From Rosa chinensis (lineage: Eukaryota > Streptophyta > Magnoliopsida > Rosales > Rosaceae), in NCBI RefSeq assembly GCF_002994745.2, contig NC_037093.1, forward strand, positions 46,976,384 through 47,040,383: a DNA stretch of 64,000 nt, written 5' to 3'. Shown here piece after piece: positions 21,991 to 35,163 of this stretch. The notes under the pieces are model-generated. The model did not search any database, was not told where the DNA came from, and saw only the letters and a program-made list of their open reading frames with translations. The first letter of the stretch is position 1; each line of letters begins with the position of its first letter. A program made the position numbers and the translations under genes.

Positions 21991-24900
21991 CATCTGTTGT
22001 TGGAGAAACTTAAGACAAATTGGACTCTCCCACCAAACATCTTAATTGAAGCCCGACAACCACTCTTATTCCTTTACTTTCCCCCAATTACTCCCACCAA
22101 ACCCACAATTGCGTGCTCTTACTTAGCTCCTTCCAATTCAACACAGCAACCCATGCATGTACTCTTACTCGAAACCGAATCCAAAATAGCCCGCAACCAA
22201 AGGGAAGAATTAAACCTTTGAAATCAAACCCCAGGAATCAAACCCATTTCTCTACTAAGATCCCTACTATAATTTGAATATCGATTTGGAAAATTAGGGC
22301 TTCGATACATTGTTCTTCAGGTTAGTAAATCTAAGGTCTGTTTCAGTTTTCTATGTTTTTTGAATGAAAGAGTTAGTGATTACAACAGATTGAGGGTTTG
22401 TTTCAGGGTTCGGTTCTAATGGTGGACTGAGGTTTACTCATTGTTGCTTTGGAATTTCTTTCCCCAAGAAGGTTTGTTCTTCTTCCTGGGTTTGTTCTTC
22501 TTTCTGGTTTCTTCTTCTTCTTCTTTCTGGTTTCTACTTTGGATAATGTAAGTGGATTTGTGCATATTTCAGTCTGTCTTGACCATCAACCACCATTATC
22601 TCTCTTTGTCGGACTGTTACTTCATCGGTCGACGTTATCAAGAGCTGATTCCAGGTCTGCTTTACTTCTCTGGTGAAATTTGGGCTTTTTTTTGCAAGAA
22701 CGTTCTTGGGTTTGTTCTTCTTTCAACTGGGTTTCTCTGGGTTTACAGGAAAAAGTTTAAGAGGTTGTTATCCTCTCTTAGTCCTCTCTCATAGTCTCTC
22801 GCGGCAGATTTGGGATTTGGATCTCTCTCACTCTGACAAAAGGTTTGTTTACGAAAAAGACTTTATCTTTGTTCAAATGATTCCTGGGTTTAGTGGGTAT
22901 AGTGCTAAAGGTTGAAACTTTATGTATTGTTCTTCAATTTTCTTGTTTCTCTGTGTAATTTGAAGTACAAATTGTGGATAATTGCAGTTTTGTTTCTCTG
23001 GGTTTATAGGAAAAAGTTTAAGCTTATTCTTTTAGTTAAGTCTTTACCAGAATTATGGGTAATGCTGTGAGCAATGGGAAGTTTCTGGTTCAGCCTCACC
23101 TTATGTTTCCCTAATTACTAAAATATAATTCAATTAGCTGTAGTTGGTTGTTGAAGTTTGAAACTTTAGAAATGGCATTGGTCAATGGGTTTCTAAGCAG
23201 GATAAAGGAGAATGAAATAAATGTCTTATATATTGATTATGTTTTGAAGAGTAATCATATAGTTTAAAATGTGTAGTTTGTGATATGCTGCTGGGAAAAT
23301 TAGTCAAATTCTGGATGTGCATAGGCTTTATGAACATTGTGTATGCTCAAATCATCCATATTTATGGTTCGACATTGCTTTCTGACGTTATTGCATATTT
23401 GGAATAGCAAATTTAATAGTGATTAATATAGGCTTCATATTTTTCTCACAATTACCCTTAAGTTTGTGTTGGTATTAAAGCTTTAAGCTATTGAATAGTT
23501 GCTGCAGATCTGGTACAGAAGTGTATGTTATGCGTTTCTTTGTGAAAACCAAAAAATTGATGTATTGCTCGAGATTACTCAATTGTATAATAGTGTTTAT
23601 CCACGACATTATGTTTACAATAAGTTGATGACATACAACAATCTTCCTGTTGATATTATACCTACTTATTTGTTCTGATTGTCTTTACGTCTTCCTTTCA
23701 GATTACGTACCATTTCTTTCACTGGAAAAAGGAACACCATTTGCTGATGACCAGCTCACTTGAAACAGAAACTTTCTAACTGTTGTGCCTGTTGTGTTGT
23801 AAGTGCTTTAAGCTTTCATGTATGTTTCGAAAGTACTTTAAGCTTTCAAGTATTTTCAGCTTCCATGTATATTTCGAAAGTACTTTAAGCTTTCCAAGAT
23901 TTTTTGCTATTAACTAGCTTTATCCAATCAAATGTGTGAATAACTTGGCTTTGGATTAGGTATGGCCACTTGATGGATTTGTATTAGTGGATGATTGACT
24001 AAGCATAAAGAAGATTATACTGTTGAAGATATATACATCTGAAATTGAATTATCTTTGTGTGAATTTTTTCCTTCAATGTTCTGATCTTCTTCTATGTTT
24101 TTATTTCAATTATTTCATCTTAAATGAAAGACTGGGTTTCTGCTCTGTTACTTTTATTTTTGTTCTAAGTTTAATATTAGACGTTGTAGGAAACTTAATT
24201 ATAATTGTAAATGGATTCTGATTCTGCTGTGAAGTTAATTTCTTCATTTTGGGTTGGACAGGCTGAGCTTCCTTTAGTCGGAAATAGTGAGAATCTAACT
24301 CAAATTATTGTGGGTTTCAGTGTTTCAGTCACCTCTCAATTGTCCGAGTTGCGTCGACCTTATTTCTCCTATTGGAAGAGAAGCAACAAAGAAAAGGTTC
24401 AATTTTCTTTTTTTCTGGGTCATCGCTAATTTCTTCCTCCTATACTCTATGATTTTCAGTTCCTTTCTAATTTCTGGAATTTCAGGAAGCTTCGTGTGTG
24501 AACCCTAGCACAATCTACTGGTCTAGATTTTGATAATCTGAGAGCTTTGGACACTAGCAACGAATTTGAAGCTTTGGCACTGAATTTTGGTTGTGATTCA
24601 GGTACGATTCCATTTCTTTGGCAAAACCAGTTATAATATTTATGTCATAGTTAAAGTATTATCACTATTTCCTTATCTTGTTTTCTTGAACCCTGTGGAT
24701 GTAGTGATTTCTGGAATTGTCAGATAATAGTTGTCTTTTACCCAGTCAATCTATTCTAAATCCAAGAACTTGTGTCTGTTATTGAATTGCTGTGTTTACG
24801 GTTTGGGGATTACTCTATGATGATAACATGATACATGAAGATCATGTTATTTTTGGTTGCTTGCTTCTGATATATTTGTACTACTTGCAGATAATGTTAT

Positions 24901-25294
24901 TTTGCTTGTTTGTTTTTGACAACATGTTTCTTTTGATATATTATGTATTTGCCTCTGTTAATTTTAGAAGCATTGTAAAGCATGAAAGACAACTAGTAAT
25001 TATTGCTTTTTCATTAGCCATATTTCAAACATTATCCACTTTGTAATAATGAGAAAAACTGGATTAATATTTGTCTTCCTGTTTGGGTGCATTTGTATAG
25101 TCTGTATGTTGAAGGTATATTGGATAAAACATAATCTTGGATTGGTAGCTGTTTCAGTCCATTGCACACCGAGATTCCCTGTTCCAGTACCTTTCGGTTT
25201 AAAAGAAACCAACAAATTTAAATGTGTGTTTCTATTGATATATTTGCAATTAAGTTTGTCTTCTTATTTGCTTTTCTGTTTTTGCGTAGTATAA
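21991..25294 (+). other. CACTA 1 5' non-coding region (promoter/leader introns)
   Basis: About 3.3 kb without a supported reading frame. It is T/C-rich with splice-like TTGCAG and GTAAGT words. The TNP2 start codon at 25295 lies 7 bp after a TTTTTGCGTAG acceptor-like site, so a spliced 5' leader is likely. Three copies of a TACTTTAAGCTTTC/TTTCGAAAG phrase lie at 23800-23900. Confidence 0.5.
23800..23902. repeat. Short tandem repeat, ~3 units
   Basis: TACTTTAAGCTTTC followed by TATGTTTCGAAAG variants recurs three times at about 30-45 bp spacing. TTCGAAAG is nearly palindromic. Confidence 0.7.
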
Positions 25295-28200
25295 ATGGAT
25301 AGAACATGGATGGTTGCGGATAGGAGATCTCGTCAATATAAATTAGGGGTGACACAGTTCTGTAAATTTGCCTTGGAAAATGCTAGAGACCCTAACCATA
25401 TTCCCTGTCCTTGTACAAATTGTGGAAATGTTGACTACTTTTCCGCTGCTGTAATAAGGGACCATCTATTTGTGAATGGAATTGATGCTAGTTATGATAG
25501 ATGGAATGAGCATGGGGAGGCCTTATTAGACTTAGGAATAGAGGAATATACTGATGACGCAGAAGCAGGTTCAGATTCACACAGTTCTTACTCTGTGAAT
25601 GGCAATGAGATACCTGAATATGAAGCAGGGTTGGGTAGTGACGCAGAGATGGAAAGTGATGAGTGTAATGAGTTTAGACAGTTTGTCGATGACGCCAATA
25701 AACCGTTATATCCCGGTTGTGATAGTCACACAAGGTTGAATGTTCTAGTAAGACTTTATAACTTAAAAGCAAAGCACGGTATGAGTGATATTGCTTTCTC
25801 TGAGTGGTTGGTTGCCTTTGCGGAGTTTCTTCCAGTAGGCAATGAGATACCTGCCTCTGTCTATGAGGCAAAGAAGACCCTGAGTTCTCTAGGAATGGAT
25901 TACACTAAAATTCATGCCTGCCCGAATGATTGTATTCTGTATAGAAAAGAGTATGTTGATGCAACTGAGTGCCCTAGATGTGGTATTTCAAGATGGAAAA
26001 TAGGCAAAAACTCCAAAGAGAGGGAAGGTGTACCTGCAAAGGTACTTTGGTACTTTCCCCCTATTCCTAGGTTCAAAAAAATGTTTCAATCAAAGGATAC
26101 ATGTAAGAGTCTGACTTGGCATGCTACTGACAGAAAACGCGATGGCTTCATGCGTCATCCGGCCGATGCAGCTTCGTGGAAGTTAGTAGTTGATAAATGG
26201 CCAGACTTTGGTTCTGACCCTAGAAACCTGAGACTTGCATTGTCATCAGATGGGTTCAATCCTCACAGTTCATTAAGCAGCAAGTACAGTTGTTGGCCTG
26301 TTATTCTAGTTGCATATAATCTGCCTCCATGGCTCATAATGAAAAGGAAACACATGTTGTTGACTTTATTGATTTCTGGGCCTAAACAACCAGGAAATGA
26401 TATCGATGTCTACTTGGAACCTTTGATAGATGACTTAAAACTGTTATGGGAAGGAGTTAGTGGAGTCTACGACGCAAGACAAAGTGAATACTTTACTCTT
26501 AGGGGTTTATTATTCTGGACAATCAACGATTTTCCAGCTTATGGTAATCTTTCTGGGAGTATAGTTAAGGGGTATAATGCATGCCCTATTTGCCTTGAAA
26601 AAACAAAACCAAAAAGACTAGTGAATGGAGGGAAAATGGCCTACATCGTGCATAGGAGGTTTTTAGGAAGAAACCATCCTTATCGAAGGCAAAAGGCTGC
26701 TTTCAACAACCTTCCAGAACATTCTCCCCCTCCTGTTCCTTTGAGTGGTGAAGAAGTATTGCAAAGAGTGGAGCAGGAAGTTCCAAAGTGGCCTTTTGGG
26801 AAAAAAAATCCCCCTCCTCCTTATAAGGGTGGGGATGATGAAACCCGGCCTTGCTGGAAGAAAAAGTCTATATTTTTCGAACTTGAATACTGGAAGTTTC
26901 TCCCTGTTAGGCACTGCCTTGATGTGATGGATATAGAGAAAAATGTATGTGATAGTCTTATAGGGACCTTGCTGAATATTCCTGGAAAAACAAAGGATGG
27001 GGTGAAAACTCGGTTGGATCTAGTCGAAATGGGTATTAGATTAGGATTGAAGCCTGATCTCGAAGGTCCCAAGAAGGAGCGCTTGCCATTGGCAAGCTGG
27101 AACTTAAAGACAAATGAAAAAAGATGCATGTGTGGGTCTTTTTTTGGTATGAAGGTTCCTGAAGGATATTCTTCTAACATATCAAACCTGGTTTCTATGG
27201 ATGATTTAAGGCTTAGTGGACTTAAATCCCATGATTGTCATGCCTTAATGCAACAACTCCTCCCTGTTGCCATCCGTGGTGTACTTGAAAAGCCGGTCAG
27301 AATTGCTGTGATAAGGTTGTGTCTGTTTTTTAACGAAATCTGCAGCAAGACTATCGATGGTTCAAGGCTGCCAAAAATCCAAAATGAACTTGTTGAAACA
27401 TTGTGTGAGCTGGAAAAGTACTTCCCCCATCCTTTTTTGACATAATGGTTCATCTAACAGTTCACCTAGTTAGAGAGGTGGAGTTATGTGGACCGGTTTG
27501 TTTTCGATGGATGTATCCCTTCGAGAGGTACATGAAGATCTGCAAAGGATATGTTCGAAATAGAAATCGGCCAGAAGGTTGCATTGCCGAGTGTTATATT
27601 GCTGAGGAGGCGGTTGAGTTTTTAGCGGAAATGTTTGTCGACGACAAGACTATTGGGATCCCAGCTGGCCCTCGCACAGTAGACAAGCCTACCTCAGGTG
27701 CTACAATTGTTAGTGTTTATGGCAAAGTATTTGACGAAGCTCATCTCTGCGTGCTTCAAAACACGGATGAATTCAGAAGCTATTTTGAGTAAGTAATATC
27801 CCTCTTTCTAATATTGTGATTTATGTTAATATTTCATGTAAAGTAAACACTAATCTTCCCTCATTGTGTTGCTGTCTTATTGGTAATTGTAGTGAACACT
27901 TGGAATATTTGAAGAGGGAATTTCCTAAATACAAAAAGAATGAAAAGTGGCTTACGGACAAGCAAAACAAGATGTTTGCAGATTGGTTGAAGGAGAGGGT
28001 AAGTCCCAATAGTAACGATGTTGGGAATATGCACTAATCATATTCCAGGTGACTTATTTTGAGTTGTTGATTCAAAAAACTTATTTTTATAGTTTTTCGC
28101 AGGTTGCTGTTCAACTTAGTAAACCAGATGCTAACATGCCTGAGATTGTCAGGTGGCTTTCAGATAAACCGAGCAATGAAGTACCGAAGTTCAGTGGTTA

Positions 28201-28753
28201 CAGAATTGCGGGAGTCCAGTATAACACAAGGAAGCGCGATGATGTTAGATCGACGCAAAACAGTGGTGTCTACTTGCTTGCTAAGACACCACAAGTAGCT
28301 ACTGCTAGGGATAAAAGGCCAATTATTGATGATATGAGTTTCTATGGTGTGATTACTGAAATCTGGGAGCTCGATTATGAAAAGTTTAGGATCCCGATCT
28401 TTAAGTGTGATTGGGTAGAGAATAGTAGAGGTGTGAAGGTAGATGAGCTTGGGTTCACGTTGGTCAATTTGAATAAGAAAGGTCATTTAAATGACACTTT
28501 TGTGTTGGGAAACTGTGTTCAGCAGATATTTTTTGTTCAAGACCTTGTAGATCCAATGTGGTCAGTAGTTCTAAGAATGCCTACTAGGGATTACAGTGAC
28601 TTTGAGGTTGAAGATGAGCTTGGGGACACTGTTATTGCTCACCATCCTATCACCACTATGATGCCATCTATTGAGTTACATGGTAACTTAGCGAACGAGG
28701 AAGAAGTGGGTTACATGCGGGAAGGGGAGGAGGATATAATTGTTGATGGATAA
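25295..28753 (+). pseudogene. TNP2-like CACTA transposase
   Basis: Exon 1 starts at 25295 (MDRTWMVADRRSRQYKLG) with the transposase-associated Cys-rich domain (CPCTNCGN), followed by the tnp2 domain (RCGISRWK; TWHATDRKRDGFMRHPADAASW; DGFNPHSSLSSKYSCWPV; DFPAYGNLSG; CPICLEKT). The frame is lost at about 27425-27441 at a run of C, with a stop at 27443. The DUF4218-like part continues in the next frame from 27445 (MVHLTVHLVREVELCGPVCF) to 27788. Later exons 27893-27998 and 28103-28753 encode the DUF4216-like C-terminus (GVITEIWELDY ... FVQD). The protein would bind CACTA ends and cut DNA in the nucleus. Apart from the single frame break, the gene looks intact and spliced, so the lesion may be recent. 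Confidence 0.88.
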
Positions 28754-29026
28754 TATAGGCAGTTTATTTTCTATGAGTTTAAGTTGTTATCCCATATCAA
28801 TGCCTTCTATGTAAGATTGTACTTTCGTTATTGTTGTTGAATGAAACTGATTGTGGTTCATATATTTCATGTGATTACTGAAAATGAAGGAAGTTTTTTG
28901 TTGCTTGTCATATTATCACTATTTTTATTGTGTGCATTATATCGTGCTTATATTGATTACTGAAACAAAAGTGTATATTCTGGTGTACAAGTTACTAATT
29001 AATGTCTCATGTATTTTTTGTAGATA
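28754..29026. other. Spacer between the two CACTA 1 genes
   Basis: AT-rich. The second gene begins directly after a TTTTTTGTAG acceptor-like site at about 29022, so part of this spacer may be a leader intron. Confidence 0.4.
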
Positions 29027-29852
29027 ATGGCGCGATCTAAATCTGCCTCAACACCGAAGAAGTCAAAAGATAAGGGACTGAAACTGAAGAAAACTAAGTC
29101 ATCAAAAAAGTCACGTTCCACATCAGCTGATGCATCCATTTCTGATAAGAATGGCTCATCTCACAGAAAGGATGAAGAAACCGGAGGTCTGAAGCTACTT
29201 AAGCAGCATTGTGTGACAATGTCCCGTATTTCAAAGCGCAAGAGCTTAAGGCAGAAGAGAGTGGTTCTCTTCAACGTAAAAGGGACTCCATGTAGGAAGG
29301 TAGCAAAGGAAATGCAATCATATATTGGTGTCTTAGCTCGTAGAAAAATACCAATCATAAGGACAACTTGGAGGACCAGCAAAAGCATACCTGGATGTGC
29401 CACGGCCGAGGAGAAAGATAAAATCTGGTTACGTGTGCAGGTATACATTATTCTACTATTAAATTATTAATGGAACTTATTACTATGAAATCTACCTTTC
29501 GAGTTCTGACCTTGAGTTTCTGCCTATATATTATTAATGATGGGTGAATTTGACCTTTTTGTTTATCTTCCTATCACTTAGTCAAAACTGTGTTTGTGTA
29601 CACAGGGGGCATTTGAGATTGGTCCTAAAAAGAGGAAAATTGTACTGGAATCAGCTTCATCAAAATGGAGAGAGTTCAAGTCCCGGCTTACAAGGCATTA
29701 CATTATGCCTTACTTGGATGACCCTGAATCCTTAAAGTTTCCTCCAGATGATTATAGATTCATCAACAAAGATCATTGGACCCAATTTGTGGCTGAACGG
29801 ACAAACCCAAAATTTCTTGTAAGTTTTACATTAAGATTGTTGTGTTAAGTTG

Positions 29853-29888
<36 letters not shown>

Positions 29889-32868
29889 GTGGTATATGGT
29901 GGATTGAGTGCATATATTTTTCAGGAATTGCGTAGGATTGCACAAGCGCGGCGTGAGAAGAATAAATATCCCCACAGAATGTCCCGTAAGGGATATGTTG
30001 GATTGGAGGAAGAGCTGGTAAGTTAACAACATAATTGGATAGGTAATATGTTAACTTAGCTGTTAATTTATCACCACAAGTTTAGTAACTCATATTTTTG
30101 CTAGTCTACAACAATGGATGAGGAGGAAGTTGATAGAGCAACACTATGGATTGCTGCACGACAAACCAAGCAGGGAACCTTCAAGGATGAAGGGACGAAG
30201 CAATGCGCTGACAAAATTGTGAGTATAATTTTGTGAAGTTCAATGTGTACAGCTGCCCTTTTGTTAACTATTATGCTTATTTAATATTTTGTAAATGTGA
30301 GCAGAGGAACTTGAAGGAAAAGATTGCTAGTGGAGAACTAAGCACTAGTGGAAGTGATGATGTGTTAACCTTGGCTTTGGGCACTCCTGAGCATGGTGGT
30401 AGAGTGCGAGGGGTGGGAGGCTATGTGAATCCCTCATCTTACTTTCCCTTCCATAAACGTAAAAGGGAGAGCTTCTAAGAGACGGTTTGGTTAAGTGTAC
30501 AAAAAATATTAGAAAAGGAAAGAGATAAGATCATTGAAGAGGCGAAGCAGCAGGCAATAAAAGAAGAGAGAGAATTTTGGGTTCGTAAGTTAGCACAGAT
30601 AGAAGCAAAGATAGATGCAAGGGAGGTTGGGAAAGCAGCTAGTTCTCCAGCAGCACTAGAGAAACACATTCCACATGGATCTGCGCAAGGTAGTTGTTCA
30701 CAGACCGCATGTCCAACATTTGATGAAGCTCGATGTGGTCAAGTGGGAGACGAAGTATTAAATCTTGTGGATGGAAAATCAATTCGTAAAGCTATTGATG
30801 TAATTGAGGAAAGGGTATTGGGATGTAAAAACAAAGTTTCAAAGAGGAAGGAGTGTGATGGAAAATCTGTTTCCAACTCCAAAAAAGAGGATCAGCTAAG
30901 CAAGTTGAGTGACCAAGAAAAGAAACAGGTGGCTGATCATGGAGTTCAGGGACAATTAGTGGGAGAGAAGTTGGTTAGTTATTTAAACAATTGTCTATAT
31001 TTATTGCAAAGTAGTATAGTTTTTATTGATTGTGGACTATGCACACACACAATGTATATATCTATGTTTGATTTTAAAATTCCAGCTTTTTTGGGTGTTT
31101 CAGGTACAAGGAACTGAGATTGAGGCCAAGTTCGCATTAGGTTCAGTTGATCATATTGTAGCTCTTGGCACTGTTGTGGAACACAATGACCCCTCCCAAG
31201 TTTGTCATGGTTATCCGCTAGGGGATAGTAATTTGCGTGTTTCAGTCTCTGTTGCAATTGAGGAGAATGCCTTAGTTCCATTTCCTGTGGGTGATGAAAT
31301 ATGAACTGTTAGGCAGGCCATGGGGAGTTGGGTAGCATGGCCGAAAGAGCTTGTCATAATGTCACCTATGAAGGTACGTAAGTTCTCGTAATAATTGTAA
31401 TATATATATCCAAACATTGATCTGTTGATATTCTATTTGCTTAAGCTTGCAGCATATAAGATTAGAAAATCTTATATTAATTATGTATATGTAGAAACCT
31501 GAGAAGAGGAGAAAAAAGAAAGTGGTACAAGAAGACGATCTCTCTGAGGATGAGTTTAGCCTACAATCATTGGCAGCTTCATTACCAAATTCATTGAGGA
31601 TGTTGTGCATGTGGGGTGAGGTTGGATTCAAAGATGGGAAGGCTATCACCATTCAAATTGAGGCTGAAGTGTTTGGGCGTGCACGGAAAACATTTATACT
31701 AGGACAAGACGTGCGCAGAATTGCAACCATGAGAGAATTGACTGGTAACTGCATAGTCATATACCAAAGGTAAATTTCATGAATCTATTTCTATTAAGTA
31801 CCAAAAGTTATCTGATTGGTGTATCAATGTGAATAATCTGTTGCTGGATTCAAATTGGTGTATATGCTTGTAATTAGGTACCTCTATGATGTCCTGAGTC
31901 AGTATAAAATGTTGGATATGGTTGCTTTTATTGACCCTGCGATGATTGGTGCAATTGGGTGTGGGAAAGGCCAGGAAAGATCCCAACATATAAAGGAGAG
32001 GCTGATATCTGCAAACCCTGGACAGATTTTCATGCTGCCATATAACTCAGAGTAAGTATCGGCAACTTAGTATTAGCTATTGTTATATATGTAATACTTT
32101 GCTTGTCGTTATACATATGGGCCGTTGATGAAAATCTGATTATATTGTTATATAGTAAACATTAGGTGCTGACTATTGTCGATCCCGAACAAGAAATTGT
32201 CTATTTTATGGATCCTATGAAGCGGCGATTACCCACTGGAGAATGGGTTTCCATTGTTGATAGGTAAGTGATTAGGAATATACAAGTTTGAATAATGCAT
32301 GTTGGGGTAGCATGGCTATTTCTTAAAACCTGATTGTGTGTGCGTGTGTTCTGTTTTAGTGCAATATCCATGTATAATGCACACAAGGGCAGGAAAGGCC
32401 GAAGTTCGCCTCTATGGAAAAATTTGTCGGTATGTACATTTTCGCTATGTTAGATTCTGGATTGTTTAGAAATTCGCTATGTTGGATTCTAAAATTTGCT
32501 TATAAGTATTGTGGAAGCAAATTTGGATTAGGTTCCCATGATTATTAATTTGGATTCTTTTTTTTTGCTATTCTGGATTTACTGCTTTTAGGGTGTTCCT
32601 CCTCAACCTAGCAGCAAGGAGTGTGGCTACTTTATCATGCGATACATGAGAGACATCATTGAAGATAAGGACTTTTCATTTGTTAACAAGGTACAATTAA
32701 AGCTTCTTTATTCTGTTTGTGTTCCAACAAGCTTTTTATGGTAATTTTGACTTGAGTTACTTGAATTTTTTTCAGTGGGAGAGGAGAAGCAACCATATTT
32801 ATACCCAAGTGGATATTGATGAGATGAGGAATGAGTGGGCTAGGTTTGTGGTTAATAGATATGTGTAG
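29027..32868 (+). pseudogene. CACTA 1 second gene: plant-transposase (En/Spm) domain plus Ulp1-like protease
   Basis: Exons that join in phase: 29027-29440, 29606-29818, 29925-30017, 30105-30218 and 30305 to about 30970, then 31104-31373, 31495-31769, 31878-32051, 32156-32263, 32360-32429, 32592-32690 and 32776-32868. The first part is Lys/Ser-rich, then a Ptta/En/Spm-type region (RTTWRTSKSIPG; WREFKSRLTRHYIMPYLDDP; YVGLEEEL; TLWIAARQTKQGTFKDEGTK). A coiled, charged middle follows. The C-terminus resembles Ulp1/C48 cysteine proteases: a His in 'DKH', an Asp in VYFMDPM, a Gln in PPQPSS and a Cys in KECGYFIMRYM. Three in-frame stops (30476, 31302, 32163) and no frameshift were found. The stop at 32163 directly follows the catalytic His. 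Ulp1-type domains are known passengers of plant CACTA and Mutator elements; their role in transposition is unclear. Confidence 0.8.
29857..29885. repeat. (TA)n tract in an intron
   Basis: About 29 bp of TA repeats within an intron of the second CACTA gene. Confidence 0.9.
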
Positions 32869-33978
32869 AAGCCATCGCATATGTTTTTGGAAAGCATGAT
32901 GAACTTTTGCTTGTGCTGATAGATATCGATCACATGAAACAATTATCAGCTTTTGATTCATGCATGCATTGGTCTAGCTAGACTAGGAATGCTTTCTTTG
33001 TTTGTTTGGTAGTTTAATTATCTACTTTGGATGTTTAGTTGTACTCGACAAATTGAACTTATATAGTTACAGTAATGATATGGATCAATGTGGCTTTATA
33101 TGTATTGTTCATTTGGTAATGTACTGTTTTTGTGGTAATATATACATGCAGCATTGTTTCTAGAAAATTGTTGCAGCTAGTTAGGTCATGATTGAACAAA
33201 CAACATTTCACAACCAAGTTGTGAGAACCAAGCTCATACAATAGACCCTAAAATAATCACACAACTGGTTTATAATGCTCACACAATGGTTGATAAAAAC
33301 AATATGTTGTCTAAGTTCTCCTCACACAATTCGATAAGGCAATCTCAGTTGTCCAAGGTTCAGTCATACAACACAATGTAGAATAATATGTTGTCTGACT
33401 GTAAATGGATTCAAAATTAAGGCTTCTCGTACAACAGTTACTAGATGTTAACCAATTCGATTACAATATTCACACCACAGTTAAGACGATATAGCTGTTG
33501 TGTGAACAAACAACCAACAACAAAAAATAACAAAATTCTGTTGTGTGAGATTCATAACACACAACAGAAATAAAATTATTCCTGTTGTCTGAATCAATCA
33601 ACAGACAACAGATATCATTTCATTAAGTTGTCTGTTACTTATCTCAGACAACAAAGAAAAAATTCTATCTGTTGTGTGTTATGAATCTCAGACAACAAAG
33701 AAACAATATAGTTGTTGTGTGTTATGAATCTCAGACAACAGCTACATTTCATTTTCTGTTGTCTGAATGGCCATGTCAATGCCGAGGCATCCCCGCGCAT
33801 GCCATGCCAGGCACATGCCTGCGCAGAATTCACACAACAGAACTAAATATCTGTTGAGGAAATGAATATTGGACAACGGTGAAATCACCGTTGTGTGATT
33901 TTTCAATCACACAACACTCGTTTAGACCATAGTGAGGCTGGTCATCACACAACTACAAATACCCGTCGTCTGATTAAC
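32869..33978. repeat. CACTA 1 right flank with dense subterminal repeats
   Basis: From about 33180 onward, ACACAACAG, GTTGTCTGA and GTTGTGTGA words recur every 20-50 bp in both orientations. They are interrupted by a GC-rich patch at about 33775-33830 unlike the rest. Confidence 0.75.
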
Positions 33979-34634
33979 TTATTGTAGTAGTGTATTTTAG
34001 GGTTGGGTGTCTTTAATTGGTTATCCTTAACACAAAAGATAGTTTCCTTGTTGAAGTGAAATTAGGGTAAAAATCTGTTTTGTTGGTGCATTGCACGGCC
34101 ACCCTTTGGATATATAAAAAGAAGAGACGTTGATAGAGAGAGGGGTCTTGAACGCAAGTAGGTTTTGTGAGTCTTGCTTGTGCGTCTAAGTTTGAGTCTT
34201 CATAAAAATCAAAGACACTTGGTCCATGTATAAGTGTTCTTGATCATGTTTTCATATGCATAAATTCTCTTGAAATCAGTAGAGAGGCTGTGAAGAAAGA
34301 AGGGCGATATTTGGTGATCGTTCAAGTGAAGGAGTTCAAGATGGAAGACAAACTTTGTATTAGATTTCGTCTAATCATTGTAGCCGAGCTAGTGCTATTC
34401 AAGTTTGTAAAGAACATATCCTTCATCATAAGTTAATTCTTATTTTGGGTTCTCAAGAGTAAGAGCCCCACATTATTTTTAATCTCATATTTGAGGTTTT
34501 CATTGCGTAACCAAAATATGGTGTTCTGTTTGTTAATTTTGGTTTCTGATGCCCAGTAAGGATTGATCCGTGCATTACAATCCCCATTTTCCAGAAAACA
34601 CATTCTGTCCTTGTATTTTCACAAAAGAACTAGA

Positions 34635-34970
34635 TGTGGGAGATTGTGCTCATGCTTGTTGGAAAGAAGACTGTAGGATGTCGTTGGGTGTTCACAGTAA
34701 AGCTTAAGGTTGATGGGAGTATTGATAGATATAAAGTCAAACTGGTTGCCAGGGGATATACACAACGCTATGGGATTGATTATGAAGAAACTTTTACACC
34801 TGTAGCGAAGATCAACACTGTCCGAATCTTAATTTCACTTGCAGCAAATAAAGATTGGCCCTTATACTTGTTTGATGTGAAGAATACTTTTCTCAATGGG
34901 AATTTGGAGGAAGAGGTGTATATGGATGTGCCACTAGAAGTCAAGTGTAAACCTTGTGATGTTGTGACTT
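34635..34970 (+). pseudogene. Copia 1 reverse transcriptase, N-terminal part
   Basis: Resumes the copia frame with [40 protein letters not shown] and [20 protein letters not shown], the usual order of copia RT blocks. It ends at about 34970 (KPCDVV) where a 1.9 kb insertion begins. Confidence 0.9.
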
Positions 34971-35102
34971 GATACATATCTACGCAAGCGTACGTATCAT
35001 TGTCAAGATAGGGAAATATTATGCCCAAAGTTTATCATACCACGGGGATTAGTGGCTAACCCACAATCCTTGGGTAATCGGAAATAAAGACACTTAGCAA
35101 AC

Positions 35103-35163
<61 letters not shown>

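Larger units (their letters stand above)
21472..33992 (+). mobile_element. CACTA (En/Spm) DNA transposon 1, 12.5 kb, complete ends
   Basis: The left end CACTACTACAAAAATCG and right end ...TTATTGTAGTAGTG are inverted repeats. The 3-bp target duplication TAT lies at 21469-21471 and 33993-33995. Subterminal regions are crowded with CACACAAC/GTTGTGTG words in both orientations, as is usual for transposase-binding sub-ends. It contains two spliced plus-strand genes, a TNP2 transposase (25295-28753) and a second gene with plant-transposase and Ulp1-like protease regions (29027-32868). Both are broken, so the copy is probably non-autonomous. Confidence 0.93.
21265..34634. mobile_element. Non-coding (possible solo-LTR) insertion split by a CACTA transposon
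   Basis: The copia reading stops at 21264-21267 and resumes at about 34635 (WEIV...[11 protein letters not shown]). Excluding the CACTA at 21472-33992, the intervening DNA is about 0.85 kb (21265-21471 and 33996-34634). It has a TATATAAAAAG TATA-like site near 34110 and no reading frame. Size and promoter-like content suggest a solo LTR, but I could not find clean TG..CA ends or a target duplication. Confidence 0.45.

Noticed and set aside
22449..22915. Phe/Leu-rich ORFs that could suggest membrane proteins
   Set aside because: They arise from T/C-rich leader DNA within the CACTA element and overlap in three frames.
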